Shown: positions 8,487-17,499, counted from the stretch's first letter. The stretch: DNA of 43,722 nt from Alphaproteobacteria bacterium (GCA_028293025.1 JAQGLF010000191.1:1-43722); one strand, 5' to 3'. A program made the numbers and translations. The notes: generated by a model not told the origin, from the letters alone.

Positions 8487-8942
8487 ATGGAGGCGGCGCT
8501 GCTCTTTCTTTGTATCGGCTTCATGATTGCCGTGCTCTATATCGATTTATCCTTCGATGTCTCGGCGCTTCCTTTTCGCGGGCGCCCGGAACCGCTTCCT
8601 ACCGCCACGCTCAAGACCATCGAGGCCTATTATCGGCGGATCGCCAGCAACCCCTATCCGCTCATGCTTGTGATGGCGACGGCCGTCGCCTGCCTGGTGA
8701 CGCAGACCTATTATGGGTGGGTCCCGCGCTGGATAGGCTATGCTTCGCTCGGGCTGATGGCAGCCATAATCCTTTTCGCCATAGGCAAGGTCATCCCGAC
8801 GGCAAATGGCCTCGCTTCGAAATCGACGCCGATCGAAGAGCGGCGCGGAAAGGTTGAAGCCCTGCTAACTTACCATTTCGCGCTGCTGATCTCCGTTCTT
8901 GCGCTCGCCGGGGTCCAGCTTGTCGCCCTAGTGACGTCGTGA
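8487..8942 (+). CDS. Small four-helix membrane protein
   Basis: The 151-residue product has four hydrophobic segments: residues 3-20 (ALLFLCIGFMIAVLYIDL), about 57-75, about 84-103 and about 130-149. A polar loop IASNPYPL lies before the second. The start has a strong GAGGAGAG site 7 bases upstream. This looks like a small integral inner-membrane protein. I do not recognise the family securely. It lies between the single-helix unknown protein and the LuxE-like gene on the same strand, so it may be part of the same membrane-associated pathway. Confidence 0.65.
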   Translation: MEAALLFLCIGFMIAVLYIDLSFDVSALPFRGRPEPLPTATLKTIEAYYRRIASNPYPLMLVMATAVACLVTQTYYGWVPRWIGYASLGLMAAIILFAIGKVIPTANGLASKSTPIEERRGKVEALLTYHFALLISVLALAGVQLVALVTS

Positions 8943-9021
8943 ACGGCTTAGAGCGCAGGCGAGTGCGAGGTCGGGGCCGTTCTCCCAGGAATCGCTTCAG
9001 AACATGATGAGGGAACATCCT

Positions 9022-10104
9022 ATGAAGCCGTCCACCTCTTCCCGCCCTGTCATCGCCGGCGGAGCCTCCCTCGACGATTGGGTGTGTCATATCGTCGATA
9101 TCCACTTCCATCCCGCGCACGGCGCACCCTTCTGGATCGAGCGCGCCAAGGCGCTCCGCATCGACGCGCGGCGCGACATACGGGGGTATCAGGATCTCTC
9201 GTTGCTCGGCTTCTTCCCGATCGATGCCCTGCGCACCGGCAACGTCCTCGATTTCCTGCCCGCCGGCGTAGCGGCGGATCCGTCGCAGCTGAGCGTCCAC
9301 GAAACCGGCGGGACCACCGGTGCGCCGGCGCGGATCGCGGCGCGAGAATTCTTCGAGCCGATCAATGCGTTCATGGACTGGTTCCTCGATGAAATCGTCG
9401 GCTTCCCGCGTGGCGGAAATTGGCTGTTCGTGGGCCCCACCGGGCCGCATGCGGTTGCCCAGAGCACGCGGCAGATCGCCCGGACGCGCGGCGGCATGTG
9501 CTATTTCGTCGATCTCGACCCGCGCTTCATCAGGATGCTGTTTCAGCGGCAGGACATGGCGACGGCGGCGCTGTATCTCGAGCATGTCCGGCGCCAGACC
9601 TTTGCCATCCTCGAAACACAGCCGATCGACGTGCTGGGGACGACGCCTGTGCTGATCCAGGCGCTGGCGCCGGCCCTGGTGGAACGCGGCCATCGCTTTT
9701 CCGGAATGATGTATGGCGGAACTCAGCTCGGCAAGGACCTCGTCCATTTGCTTCAAACCGAATTTTTCCCTGAGACCGTTCACACGGCCGTCTATGGAAA
9801 TACGTTGATGGGCGGAGCCTTTCTCGCGCCGGTGTCGAGGAGCCAGCCTGATATCGCATATTATTCAGTAGAGCCCTTGGTCAAGATCGACATCGTCGAC
9901 CCGGGCCGCCCGGAGATGCCGGTCGGGCTGGGTGAGACAGGCCAAGTCTGCGTCACCGTCCTTTCCGAGGAGCGCTTCCTGCCGCGCCTTCTCGAGCGCG
10001 ACCAGGCCGAGCGCTGGCCGGTGCACCCGGCCCTCGGCTGGGAGGGAGTGGCCAACGTGCGGCCGCTGGCCCAGGTCTCGGCCGAAGCGGAAGGGGTTTA
10101 TTGA
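9022..10104 (+). CDS. Acyl-AMP/acyl-protein synthetase-like enzyme (LuxE/adenylate-forming family)
   Basis: The motif SVHETGGTTGAPARI (about residues 91-105) is the phosphate-binding loop of adenylate-forming enzymes, and YGNTLMGG is in the position of their A5 motif. The protein is 360 residues, the size of LuxE-type acyl-protein synthetases and shorter than full acyl-CoA ligases. LuxE activates a carboxylic acid as acyl-AMP and passes the acyl group on to the reductase LuxC. The next gene, overlapping by four bases (TTGA), is LuxC-like, which supports this reading. I prefer ATG 9022 because GAGGGA lies 7 bases ahead; ATG 9004 is the alternative. The acid substrate is unknown. No luxAB or luxD genes are present, so light production is not implied. 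Confidence 0.75.
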   Translation: MKPSTSSRPVIAGGASLDDWVCHIVDIHFHPAHGAPFWIERAKALRIDARRDIRGYQDLSLLGFFPIDALRTGNVLDFLPAGVAADPSQLSVHETGGTTGAPARIAAREFFEPINAFMDWFLDEIVGFPRGGNWLFVGPTGPHAVAQSTRQIARTRGGMCYFVDLDPRFIRMLFQRQDMATAALYLEHVRRQTFAILETQPIDVLGTTPVLIQALAPALVERGHRFSGMMYGGTQLGKDLVHLLQTEFFPETVHTAVYGNTLMGGAFLAPVSRSQPDIAYYSVEPLVKIDIVDPGRPEMPVGLGETGQVCVTVLSEERFLPRLLERDQAERWPVHPALGWEGVANVRPLAQVSAEAEGVY

Positions 10105-11513
10105 GGGTGCTGATTCCCGCCCTGATCGGCCGAGGGCCGGCGGGTTATGCGACGTTGGACCGCCATCAACTGATCGGCCTCGATGGCACTCGCCTTGGCG
10201 AGGCATCCGTCACGCCTCCTGTGATCATACATGCTCTCGCGGAGCGGATGTCGACGGCCTTGCGCGACGTTCCGATCCGCACTTTGCTGGCGACCTTTGC
10301 CCGCGCGGCGGATATTTTCGCGGATGGCGAACCGGACGGCCTCACGCCCGAGGCCTTCGTGCGCAACGTGGCCTTGAGCTCAGGCCTGCCGCTCAGCGTC
10401 AGCCGCGATCGTACGCTCGGCTTCTTTCCCGATGCGATGCGGAGGATGGACCGGTTCCTCGATGTCCAGAGTCCGGCTGGGCTCGATCCATTCGATAGCA
10501 ATATGTGTACTATCGCCGGCGTCCCACTCGCGCTCATCCCGCGCGGCGGAAACGTCGGCTTCATCATGCCCGGCAACCACCCAGCCCCGCATTTCATGTG
10601 GCTCGGCGCTCTGGCGATGAAGGTGCCGGTCGTGCTGCGGCCGTCGATGGACGATCTGTTCACGCCCTACCGGCTGGTCCGCTCGCTGCTCGCGGCAGGG
10701 CTCCCCGACGACGTAATAGCCTTCGTGCCCGGTGGCCACGACTTGGTGGACTCCATCGTCCAGGCCTGTTCGAACTCCGTACTGTTCGGCGGTCAGCAGA
10801 TCGCCGACCGCTACGCCTCAAATGATCGCGTCCGCATTCACGGGCCCGGACGATCGAAGGTCGTGGTGCTGGCGAACGCTGATTTCGACAAGAGTGTGGC
10901 GCTCATTCAGCGCGCCGTCTTGGACGATGCCGGGCGGAGCTGCGTCAACGTTAGCGCGGTGATCGTGGAAGGCGATGCGCGGCGTTTGGCAGCGGCCGTC
11001 GCCGCTTCGCTCGATGAGGTCCCCATTGAAGCGCCGTTGTCCGCGCATGCCGTGCTCGGCGCGACCGCTTCTGCGCAGGCCGCCGTGTTCGGCGGGATCA
11101 TCGATCGACATCTCACAGGCGGTGCGCGCGAGCTCACTGCCGGTCGGAACAATCGAACCGTGACGGTCGAGGGGATGACGATCATGCGCCCGACCGTGAT
11201 AGAGCTTGCCAGCTTCGAGCATCCGCTATTCGGGATCGAGTTGCCATTCCCCTTCGTCGTCTTCGCCTCCGCCCCCCCCCAGCATCTGGTCAGGGCTGCA
11301 AGTGGCTCCCTGGCGGTGATTGTAGCAGGCGAGGATTCCGGGTTCACGCGCGAGCTGCTGCTCGACCCAACTATCGACAAAGTGCTGGCGCAGGATGCGG
11401 TCAGCACGCAATTTGACCCTCTGGAGCCTCACGAAGGGTTCCTCTTCGACTTTCTCTATATGAAGAAGACGTTTCGTCTTTGCCGTGCCTGCCCGGCGGG
11501 AGAGCGAAAATAG
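10101..11513 (+). CDS. Acyl reductase, LuxC/aldehyde-dehydrogenase-like
   Basis: The 470-residue protein has an aldehyde-dehydrogenase fold signature. The cofactor region contains GGNVGFIMPGNHPAPHFMW, the substrate half contains VLRPSMDD, and DDAGRSCVNVSAV carries the probable catalytic Cys281. LuxC-type reductases take the acyl group from LuxE-type synthetases onto this Cys and reduce it to an aldehyde with NADPH. The start is TTG at 10101 overlapping the upstream stop, or GTG two codons later; either implies translational coupling. Together with the SDR gene further upstream, an acid could be converted to aldehyde and then alcohol. Substrate and purpose remain unknown. Confidence 0.78.
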   Translation: MRVLIPALIGRGPAGYATLDRHQLIGLDGTRLGEASVTPPVIIHALAERMSTALRDVPIRTLLATFARAADIFADGEPDGLTPEAFVRNVALSSGLPLSVSRDRTLGFFPDAMRRMDRFLDVQSPAGLDPFDSNMCTIAGVPLALIPRGGNVGFIMPGNHPAPHFMWLGALAMKVPVVLRPSMDDLFTPYRLVRSLLAAGLPDDVIAFVPGGHDLVDSIVQACSNSVLFGGQQIADRYASNDRVRIHGPGRSKVVVLANADFDKSVALIQRAVLDDAGRSCVNVSAVIVEGDARRLAAAVAASLDEVPIEAPLSAHAVLGATASAQAAVFGGIIDRHLTGGARELTAGRNNRTVTVEGMTIMRPTVIELASFEHPLFGIELPFPFVVFASAPPQHLVRAASGSLAVIVAGEDSGFTRELLLDPTIDKVLAQDAVSTQFDPLEPHEGFLFDFLYMKKTFRLCRACPAGERK

Positions 11514-11699
11514 TTTTGATAGCACGATTCATGTCCATTGTGTTACGATGAGGGGTGGGTGTATTTAGCTAATTAAGTGGTCCCAACTAGGCGCGTTGTC
11601 TGGTGTCCTGAATTATGGTCGCTGTTAGCGGTACAAGCCTGAGATTAGCTGGAATCTGGACCGGGTGCGGACCGGGCGCTGCCTAAGGAGTAGTTCACG

Positions 11700-12398
11700 A
11701 TGGCTACCATAGACGCAGGATATGACCTTTTTTCCGTGGTCCCGGGGTCGACGTTAATAAATCTAGATTCTATTTTTCCTGGAGCCGGGATAATTCGTTC
11801 GAACGGTGTTCCAATTGACCCGAAAAGACTTGGGAGTTTCAGCACGGGTCTGATCCGCAATGCGGCGCTCGAAAACGGGCAGTCCGGGGCGATTCCGATC
11901 ACCTGGTTCGCCGAACATTCTGTCAGTGCCAAACCGGTCAACCTTGCCCCTTTCGGGCTAGGCAAGGGCAGGGCTGACTATCACACGATCATCAACGCGG
12001 GCGGCGTCTTGCCGAATCTCCCCAATACGGATGGGTTGGTGCGTCCATCCGAAGGCGTAATGGTGATCAGGAGATCACGTGGCGGTGGCGGCAGATTTGA
12101 ATTCGCGGTAAACATAAACCCTCTCATCGTGCTCACCAAGGTGGGCGGACGCGTCTCCAACCTCGAAGACCCCGATATTATCAAAGTTATCGACGGCTCC
12201 GGATTGCTCAACCCCGTCGGCTCCATCGGAGGTCAGTGGGCCGAGGTGCGATATCGGGCGGGCACTCGGACGGCCGAAGCATTCCCGTCTGGCAGCAATT
12301 TCGCGGCGGGGCTCGATCGAAACTCGGCGGAGCCGGTCAAGATTGGGCTGACGTCGGGTGGCGTGGAAGCCGAGCGGGACATCGTGATCTGGGCATAG
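11700..12398 (+). CDS. Unknown 232-residue protein, predicted beta-rich
   Basis: The gene has a clear AAGGAG site nine bases before the ATG and a full-length open frame. The protein lacks a signal peptide and membrane helices and is rich in Gly, Val, Ile and Asn, with alternating patterns such as RFEFAVNINPLIVLTKV and AEVRYRAGTRTAEAF that suggest beta strands. I recognise no domain. The bases around its start (11520-11800) are more AT-rich than the surroundings, which fits a recently acquired gene. It lies between the acid-reduction pair and the first cohesin-like protein on the same strand, but with a 186-base gap upstream, so it may have its own promoter. Confidence 0.55.
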   Translation: MATIDAGYDLFSVVPGSTLINLDSIFPGAGIIRSNGVPIDPKRLGSFSTGLIRNAALENGQSGAIPITWFAEHSVSAKPVNLAPFGLGKGRADYHTIINAGGVLPNLPNTDGLVRPSEGVMVIRRSRGGGGRFEFAVNINPLIVLTKVGGRVSNLEDPDIIKVIDGSGLLNPVGSIGGQWAEVRYRAGTRTAEAFPSGSNFAAGLDRNSAEPVKIGLTSGGVEAERDIVIWA

Positions 12399-12788
12399 CT
12401 CCCTGATTTCCATAGACTTTTAACCGGAGACCCCGCGGCCCCGACCGAGACCGTCGATCCTCACGGAACTGAAAAGAGAACCTTCGCGTGGCAGAGCAGG
12501 CAAATTGAGCTAGATCTTTTCCCAAGGGGTGGTCGCAGAATACACAACGCTCTTTCCGGTCGTAATTCCGCGGCGGGTTTCGAAAGAATGACCCCATATT
12601 CCTCGAAATTGAGTCTCGTCGTGCGCTGTTAGCCCCGCAACTGGTTACGTTGGTGTAGGTTTCGAAACCCGGTTTTCTGTGGGTCGTTTTGCGCTGGATC
12701 GACAATGCGATAGTTGATCAATATTGGCGTTGACAATGGTCGAAGCACGCGCAAGGATGCTCAACCTGCATGGTCTGGGAGGACGCTC
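12399..12788. other. Non-coding stretch upstream of the cohesin-like gene
   Basis: No convincing gene is present in these 390 bases. TTGACA at about 12730-12735 lies 53 bases before the next start codon and could be a -35 element, but I see no good -10 at the right distance. The rest has no repeat or hairpin that I can support. Confidence 0.4.
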
Positions 12789-13448
12789 ATGGCTGCCGTA
12801 ATGTCTATCAATCTCGACACGTCTACGCCCGGCGTAACGACACGTCGAACTGCGGTTGTCGGCGAGAGCTTCGTCATTCAGGTCATGATCGAGGATGATG
12901 GAACGGGTGTTTCTCCCTTGGTATTCGACACCATTGTCTTTGGCGTATATTTCAATGATCGGTCTCCCGATGTTCTCGGCGTCACCAAGACCCATTTTCC
13001 GCACGCCGGTGAGTTTCTGGAGCGTTTTCCTGGGACGGTCGACGCGTTCAGCCAACGCGGGATCGTCCCGCACATGGAATTGTCCCTCTGGCCGGTCGAG
13101 GATGAGCTTCCCGAGGGCTATCTTAGCCAAGCTGGCCGCGCGGGTTTCAGTAACCCCAAGAATCCGTTCACCCTCTATCCTGGACAAGGGCCGCAAGTCG
13201 TGGCGGCAGGGAAGCTGAACGCCGGCTTCAGGGCGCAGAACGTTGGCGTCAGCCAGATTCTGGCAAGCGCATCCGTCAATTCCGCCGAAATGCTGTTTCG
13301 CCGCAGGCCGATTTTTGCCAAGACCATTCCGAGTACGGTGACCGTCATTCCCGAGCGAGAGGATGGGCCGGTTCAGGATTTCGCCTCCTATTACCGCGAT
13401 GACCCTATGCCTCCGACAAAGAACATAAAGCGAAAAAAGGCGATCTGA
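12789..13448 (+). CDS. Cohesin-like beta-sandwich protein, paralogue A
   Basis: The 219-residue product begins MAAVMSINLDTSTPG. Its segment VVGESFVIQVMIEDDGTG, followed by FDTIVFGVYFNDRSPDVLGV, has the cadence of cohesin-type domains (VGDxFxVxV, then a strand and a loop). GYLSQAGRAGFSNPKNPF and VVAAGKLNAGFRAQNVG follow. Both halves align by eye with the minus-strand gene at 16912-17499, so the two are paralogues. I chose ATG 12789 because GGGAGGA lies six bases ahead. There is no signal peptide, and the C-terminus is basic (KNIKRKKAI). Cohesin-like domains mediate protein-protein contacts; here that is only an analogy. Confidence 0.6.
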   Translation: MAAVMSINLDTSTPGVTTRRTAVVGESFVIQVMIEDDGTGVSPLVFDTIVFGVYFNDRSPDVLGVTKTHFPHAGEFLERFPGTVDAFSQRGIVPHMELSLWPVEDELPEGYLSQAGRAGFSNPKNPFTLYPGQGPQVVAAGKLNAGFRAQNVGVSQILASASVNSAEMLFRRRPIFAKTIPSTVTVIPEREDGPVQDFASYYRDDPMPPTKNIKRKKAI

Positions 13449-13798
13449 CTACCGAACCGCCGACTTTGTGCAGCGAGGATTGCGCCCAAGGCGACGGGCA
13501 GCCTCCTGATTGATCGTCCCCACTGACCGCGGCCGCAGTCGACGGACCGGGTCAACCCCACGATCCTGCGCCGACAAGCCTGTGCTGTTCGAGACCGTCC
13601 AGTCGCCTGCGAAGCGTGTAGTGGTCGGGCCGGGCGTCAAATAAGGGGCGGGCGCGGTATCGGCCGCGACCTGTCGGAAGCCCCCTTTACCGGGTTGATC
13701 CCGGCGAAGCAGCGTAAAGGCACCGGGGTCGAGCACTTTCGCCAGAGTAAGCAGCCTGCCCTCAACAGAAGACGCGCTTGCCTATATTGATCGTGGAG
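13449..13798. other. Gap between cohesin-like gene and 709-residue unknown
   Basis: No supported gene. A minus-strand frame (13736-13449, 95 residues with GTG start, containing GGFRQVAADTAPAPYLTPGP) has some coding character but no recognisable domain or ribosome-binding site, so I do not call it. Confidence 0.4.
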
Positions 13799-15928
13799 AT
13801 GACCCATAAGTCCGCCAGTAGTCCTGCCTATGCGCTTGGCTCCGCCCCGGTAGGAGATTGGAGCGGCATGCCGGCACTCACGCTTTACGACGTGCTGTCT
13901 TTCGCGGCGGCTCAGCTGTCGTCCAGTCGGCGCCGGATCGCTCGGTACATTTCCGGTTACCGGCCTCCGACCTACGCCCTTGGCCACGAGGTCCCGATCC
14001 AGACCTTCTATGACGGCATTCTCTTCGATCCGCTGAATGCTAGGGCCGGTCTCGAGCCGGTGGCGGGCGTGCCGCCTTACGGGCTGCCGGTGGGGATCGA
14101 GGATTTAGCTTGGCTGCCTAGGCTGCAGCGCGGCCTCTCCTTCGCGGTCGATCCGGCGCGGTCTTTCTTCGGCGACTGCATCAATGTCGTGAACGCACCC
14201 TGGGAAGCTCCGCTCGATCCGATGTTCCCGCCGTTCGGCTGGTCGGCCCGTTCTCTCATCGGGGGTAGCGCGATCACCTGCTCGTCATTGCACGGCACGA
14301 TCGCGGTGACGCTGGCGAAGCCGGCCGACGGGTTCGTCGAGATTGGCTTGGACCACGGTGCGGGGCTGCGCGGAGAGGACGGACGGCTGACCGCGCCTTC
14401 GGGTTATGGGATCCCGGTGCGCAACAATCACGTGTCGGACGCCGTGCCGGCGAGCCACGGCAAGATCGAGCTCGCTACCGGCCGCATCCACGATTTGCAT
14501 TACAACCTCGTCTTCTCCAACTCTGCGATCGACCTGCTCTGCGAGACAAACCTCGGGCTCAGCCCGCCGCCCTTGCTGTTTCCAGGCCTCCCTCACGCCG
14601 GCCATACGATGGCGTGGCTCGCCCTGGACCGCGCCGCCAACCGCCTGATTCTGTGCATCGTCGCCCAGCAATTTCTTCCCTTGGGAGCGGAGGTGGACGA
14701 CGTGCCGCTGCGCATGCCGGCCTCGCAGACGGCCGCGGGCCAGCAGGCGCCGTTCGAGGCCGCCTGCAGCGGCTTGCACCCATTCATTTTTATCGAGGCC
14801 GCAGCCCAGCTTGAAGAGACCGACCGGAATTTGTGGGCGGGCGCGCAAGCACGTCCTCCGGTCAGCTTTCGTCGGGAGGCCGCCCCTCCGGTGCCCGCTG
14901 GCCTCGAGTCGTTCAAGCGATACGAGAATCGCGTCGTATCGCTTACGTGCGATCCGGGGCTGTCCGATTTCGGTGATGATTTCTCCCTGAACAACGAATG
15001 TCTGGGCGGCGGTGCGGTCGCACGCAGTCCCTTGTTCGGCGGCCTTTGCATCCAGTTTGGGTCGACTGTCGCGAACAAGCTTCCGTTCACGATCGCGTTC
15101 GAAAGCCCCTGCGAGGCACTGCGCTCCAAGGTCGCGCGGCTGCTCACGCTGCTGCCGCCCGGGACCCAACCCGGGTTGTTCGGCATGCATGGGCTGCTCG
15201 CTTTTCCGAACCTCACTTACGAACAGCACGAACTCAGCCTCACCACCGATCCCTACAAGGTGTCGGTCGGGGTCATCGACGTGGAGACGGGCGCGTTCGA
15301 TAATGTCATCCTCCGGAAATATCTGTTCCAGAACGTCATGCGCCGCCTTTTGTTGGTCGAGCCGAGAACGCCGACCGACTCCTTTTGCTACGTTTGCGAC
15401 GGGCGCTTCGGATTCGAGGACGCCCATCTGGTCATGCGATTATATGGCGATTTCGTTATTCCCTATCCCGAAGGCTACGGATTTCCGCTGCCCAAGCGTG
15501 GACGGACCGTTGTCGGGCGGGGCTCTCATCTCCAGCCCTTCGTCAACCTGTATGCGGTCGAAGACGCGGCCTTCGCGTCCTGCGACCAGTCCCTGGCCTT
15601 CGAGGGCCGAAAGCATTTGCGCGGTCGATTCGGCGCCGGCACCACCTTGTCCGCCGGCCGCGACCGAGGCCGCCGGGTCGTCCGCCTTGCGCACGGGTCG
15701 TGGTCGGTGGAAGGCCGGCTGCTGGCGATGCGCGCCGCCCGGGTGGGGGCGACGGAGATATTCGAGCTTGAATTCGCCATGCCGGGCCCGGCACGTCGGG
15801 ATCGGGCCGAGCATGCCTATGCCGCACTGCTCCGCCGGGAAGACGTCGATGAGCTGCTGGTCGTCTCCGAGCAAGAAACGTTCGACGTCTGGCTGGAGGG
15901 CGCGCTTCGGGTCGACGCGGACGCCTGA
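13799..15928 (+). CDS. Unknown 709-residue protein
   Basis: A long frame with consistent coding character and no close call to any family I know. It has no signal peptide or membrane helix. It shows many strand-like segments with conserved-looking aromatic/Gly patches: FFGDCINVVNAPWEAP, FVEIGLDHGAGLRG, DFGDDFSLNNECLGGGA, GLFGMHGLLAFPNLTYEQ, DSFCYVCDGRFGFEDAHLV and VRLAHGSWSVEG. This suggests a large beta-rich protein with a lipocalin- or hydrolase-like look. The start is uncertain: ATG 13799, TTG 13778 and ATG 13868 (GGAG just ahead) are all possible. The next gene starts three bases after the stop, so the two are one transcript and probably one complex or pathway. Confidence 0.6.
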   Translation: MTHKSASSPAYALGSAPVGDWSGMPALTLYDVLSFAAAQLSSSRRRIARYISGYRPPTYALGHEVPIQTFYDGILFDPLNARAGLEPVAGVPPYGLPVGIEDLAWLPRLQRGLSFAVDPARSFFGDCINVVNAPWEAPLDPMFPPFGWSARSLIGGSAITCSSLHGTIAVTLAKPADGFVEIGLDHGAGLRGEDGRLTAPSGYGIPVRNNHVSDAVPASHGKIELATGRIHDLHYNLVFSNSAIDLLCETNLGLSPPPLLFPGLPHAGHTMAWLALDRAANRLILCIVAQQFLPLGAEVDDVPLRMPASQTAAGQQAPFEAACSGLHPFIFIEAAAQLEETDRNLWAGAQARPPVSFRREAAPPVPAGLESFKRYENRVVSLTCDPGLSDFGDDFSLNNECLGGGAVARSPLFGGLCIQFGSTVANKLPFTIAFESPCEALRSKVARLLTLLPPGTQPGLFGMHGLLAFPNLTYEQHELSLTTDPYKVSVGVIDVETGAFDNVILRKYLFQNVMRRLLLVEPRTPTDSFCYVCDGRFGFEDAHLVMRLYGDFVIPYPEGYGFPLPKRGRTVVGRGSHLQPFVNLYAVEDAAFASCDQSLAFEGRKHLRGRFGAGTTLSAGRDRGRRVVRLAHGSWSVEGRLLAMRAARVGATEIFELEFAMPGPARRDRAEHAYAALLRREDVDELLVVSEQETFDVWLEGALRVDADA

Positions 15929-15931
15929 CAC

Positions 15932-16915
15932 ATGGACCGCAACTGGCAGGGCAGCGGCATCGCCGGGATTGCGCCCGATGAACTGGGCCGACGGTGCGAG
16001 CTTGCCATCGCACAGGGACTCCAGCTGCGGCAATGGATGGACACGCTCGATGAACGCGTGACGCCATTCGCCCTGGCGGTCGATCGAGGCGCGTACGGTC
16101 ATCGCGCCGAAGGCTTTTTCGGGGAGGTGGAGATCGACGGCCGTCGCCGCTCCCTGATGGGATGCCGGCAGCATCTGTCGGTCGGCGGTGATGCCGTGCC
16201 CCACACCGTCCAGGATCTGCGCGACCTCGCGTTCGCGGACCTGTTTGGGCGTGCATCCTGGGGCCGGGCAGACGGGCGTAGGGGCGGCTTCGGCGTGCGC
16301 GGGCTGATCGCCGCCGGCACGGGCCCCGACCCTGCGCTGCGGATCGTCGACCAAATCCACGACTGGCGCCGTCTCGGGACCAACTCCGCCTGGGCGGCGA
16401 TTTCGCTGGAGCTGCACGACTTCAGGCTGAAATTTGGGCGTCGCGGATTTCGCGTCCGGCAGATCGTCTACGTCGTCCAAGATCCGCGGTTCGTTCGCGA
16501 GACAGCTCGCCCTGACCGCGACGTGCTGCATCGCATCACCTTGGGATATCCGTTCGTGCCGTTCGCACCGCTGCGCAACCTATTCGGCTACGGCCCGGGA
16601 AAATTCGGGGCGGCGCTCAAGCAGTTCAGCTTTTCGCTAACAGTCGATCGTCGGCTCGACGTCGAGATGATCTTCGCGGCCGCGCCGCGATGTGAGAAAA
16701 TGTTGAACCTCGGTGGCTTCGACCCGGTCTATGCGACCTTGAACGCCGTGGAGAAACTCACGTTCGGCGCACTCGATGCGCAGCCGCTCAGAGATCGCCT
16801 CGAGACTGCGATGCTTCTGACGCATTGCGCGGTACACGCCGATTTTGTCGAAGGATTAGTGACGCAACGTATCCTTGGCCGGCAGCAGCATATCGGCCGG
16901 CAATGGCCGCGCTAA
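15932..16915 (+). CDS. Unknown 327-residue protein co-transcribed with the 709-residue unknown
   Basis: Starts three bases after the preceding stop and ends overlapping the convergent cohesin-like gene by four bases. The protein has no signal peptide or membrane span. Segments such as AEGFFGEVEIDGRRRSLMG, WAAISLELHDFRLKFGRRG and FSFSLTVDRRLDVEMIF look like antiparallel strands, followed by a helical C-terminus (NAVEKLTFGALDAQPLRDR). I recognise no family. Tight coupling with the upstream gene and convergent packing against a cohesin-like gene argue that this block is one functional unit. Confidence 0.6.
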   Translation: MDRNWQGSGIAGIAPDELGRRCELAIAQGLQLRQWMDTLDERVTPFALAVDRGAYGHRAEGFFGEVEIDGRRRSLMGCRQHLSVGGDAVPHTVQDLRDLAFADLFGRASWGRADGRRGGFGVRGLIAAGTGPDPALRIVDQIHDWRRLGTNSAWAAISLELHDFRLKFGRRGFRVRQIVYVVQDPRFVRETARPDRDVLHRITLGYPFVPFAPLRNLFGYGPGKFGAALKQFSFSLTVDRRLDVEMIFAAAPRCEKMLNLGGFDPVYATLNAVEKLTFGALDAQPLRDRLETAMLLTHCAVHADFVEGLVTQRILGRQQHIGRQWPR

Positions 16916-17499
16916 TGAGGCCGAATTTTCAGGACGCTGGGAGTCGACAAAATCGGCACAGCCTCGAACCCGCGAAAGGCCAAACCCACCGGCAAGATCC
17001 TGGTTGTCCCCGCCGAGTTCGCCCGGAGGCCGGCGGTGGCCTTGCCGGCCGCCACCGAAACCGGCGCATCTCCCCGACGCAGGCGGAAGGGCTGCTTGAA
17101 GTTGGAAAGCCCAGCCCGTCCCGTGCGTCCCAGGTAAGGGCCTGCCGGCTCCGAAGACGCAAATCCAAACAACGAGAGCGGCGAAGCTTGGCGGAGCGAA
17201 GCCGCCGTAATTTCGGTCATCCCCCTGATGTCTCCGGGGCGAAAGAAGTCGCGTGACTGGCCGTATCGCGCCGCTAGTTCTCCGACCACGGGCCGATCGG
17301 TCGGGTCGACTCGAACGATGGCGTCGCCGGTATCGTTGAAAAGGACCTCGATTATCAGCGTGTCAAAAACAACGTCATCGTCCTTTCCCCCGCCATGTTC
17401 TGCGTAGATTACGATCGGAAATATGTCACCGATTGCGCAATCTCGCTTGGTGACGACGCCCTTTTCCTCAAGGTTAAGGTCTACCAACAATTTTATCAT
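16912..17499 (-). CDS. Cohesin-like beta-sandwich protein, paralogue B
   Basis: This 195-residue protein is related to the product of 12789-13448. AIGDIFPIVIYAEHGGG with VVFDTLIIEVLFNDTGD corresponds to VVGESFVIQVMIEDDGTG with VFDTIVFGVYFNDRSPD. PYLGRTGRAGLSNFKQPFRL with VSVAAGKATAGLRANSAGTT corresponds to the second half. The start MIKLLVDLNL at 17499 is preceded by GAGAAGGGA, better than the longer frame from 17547. No signal peptide or membrane span. It points toward the two large unknown genes from the opposite side, so paralogues A and B bracket them. Function unknown; a scaffold or binding role is inference from the fold resemblance. Confidence 0.6.
   Translation of the reverse strand: MIKLLVDLNLEEKGVVTKRDCAIGDIFPIVIYAEHGGGKDDDVVFDTLIIEVLFNDTGDAIVRVDPTDRPVVGELAARYGQSRDFFRPGDIRGMTEITAASLRQASPLSLFGFASSEPAGPYLGRTGRAGLSNFKQPFRLRRGDAPVSVAAGKATAGLRANSAGTTRILPVGLAFRGFEAVPILSTPSVLKIRPH

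Noticed and set aside
9022-11513. Bioluminescence operon
   Set aside because: LuxE- and LuxC-like genes are present, but there is no luciferase (luxA, luxB) or luxD in the window.
11607-11622. GAATTATGG resembling the 18-bp inverted repeat
   Set aside because: Only nine bases match and the ATAA arm is missing; expected about once by chance in DNA of this length.
14285-15427. A 380-residue minus-strand open frame
   Set aside because: Antisense to the 709-residue gene; the plus frame has better composition, continuity and coupling to the next gene, though with unknown proteins the choice is less certain here.
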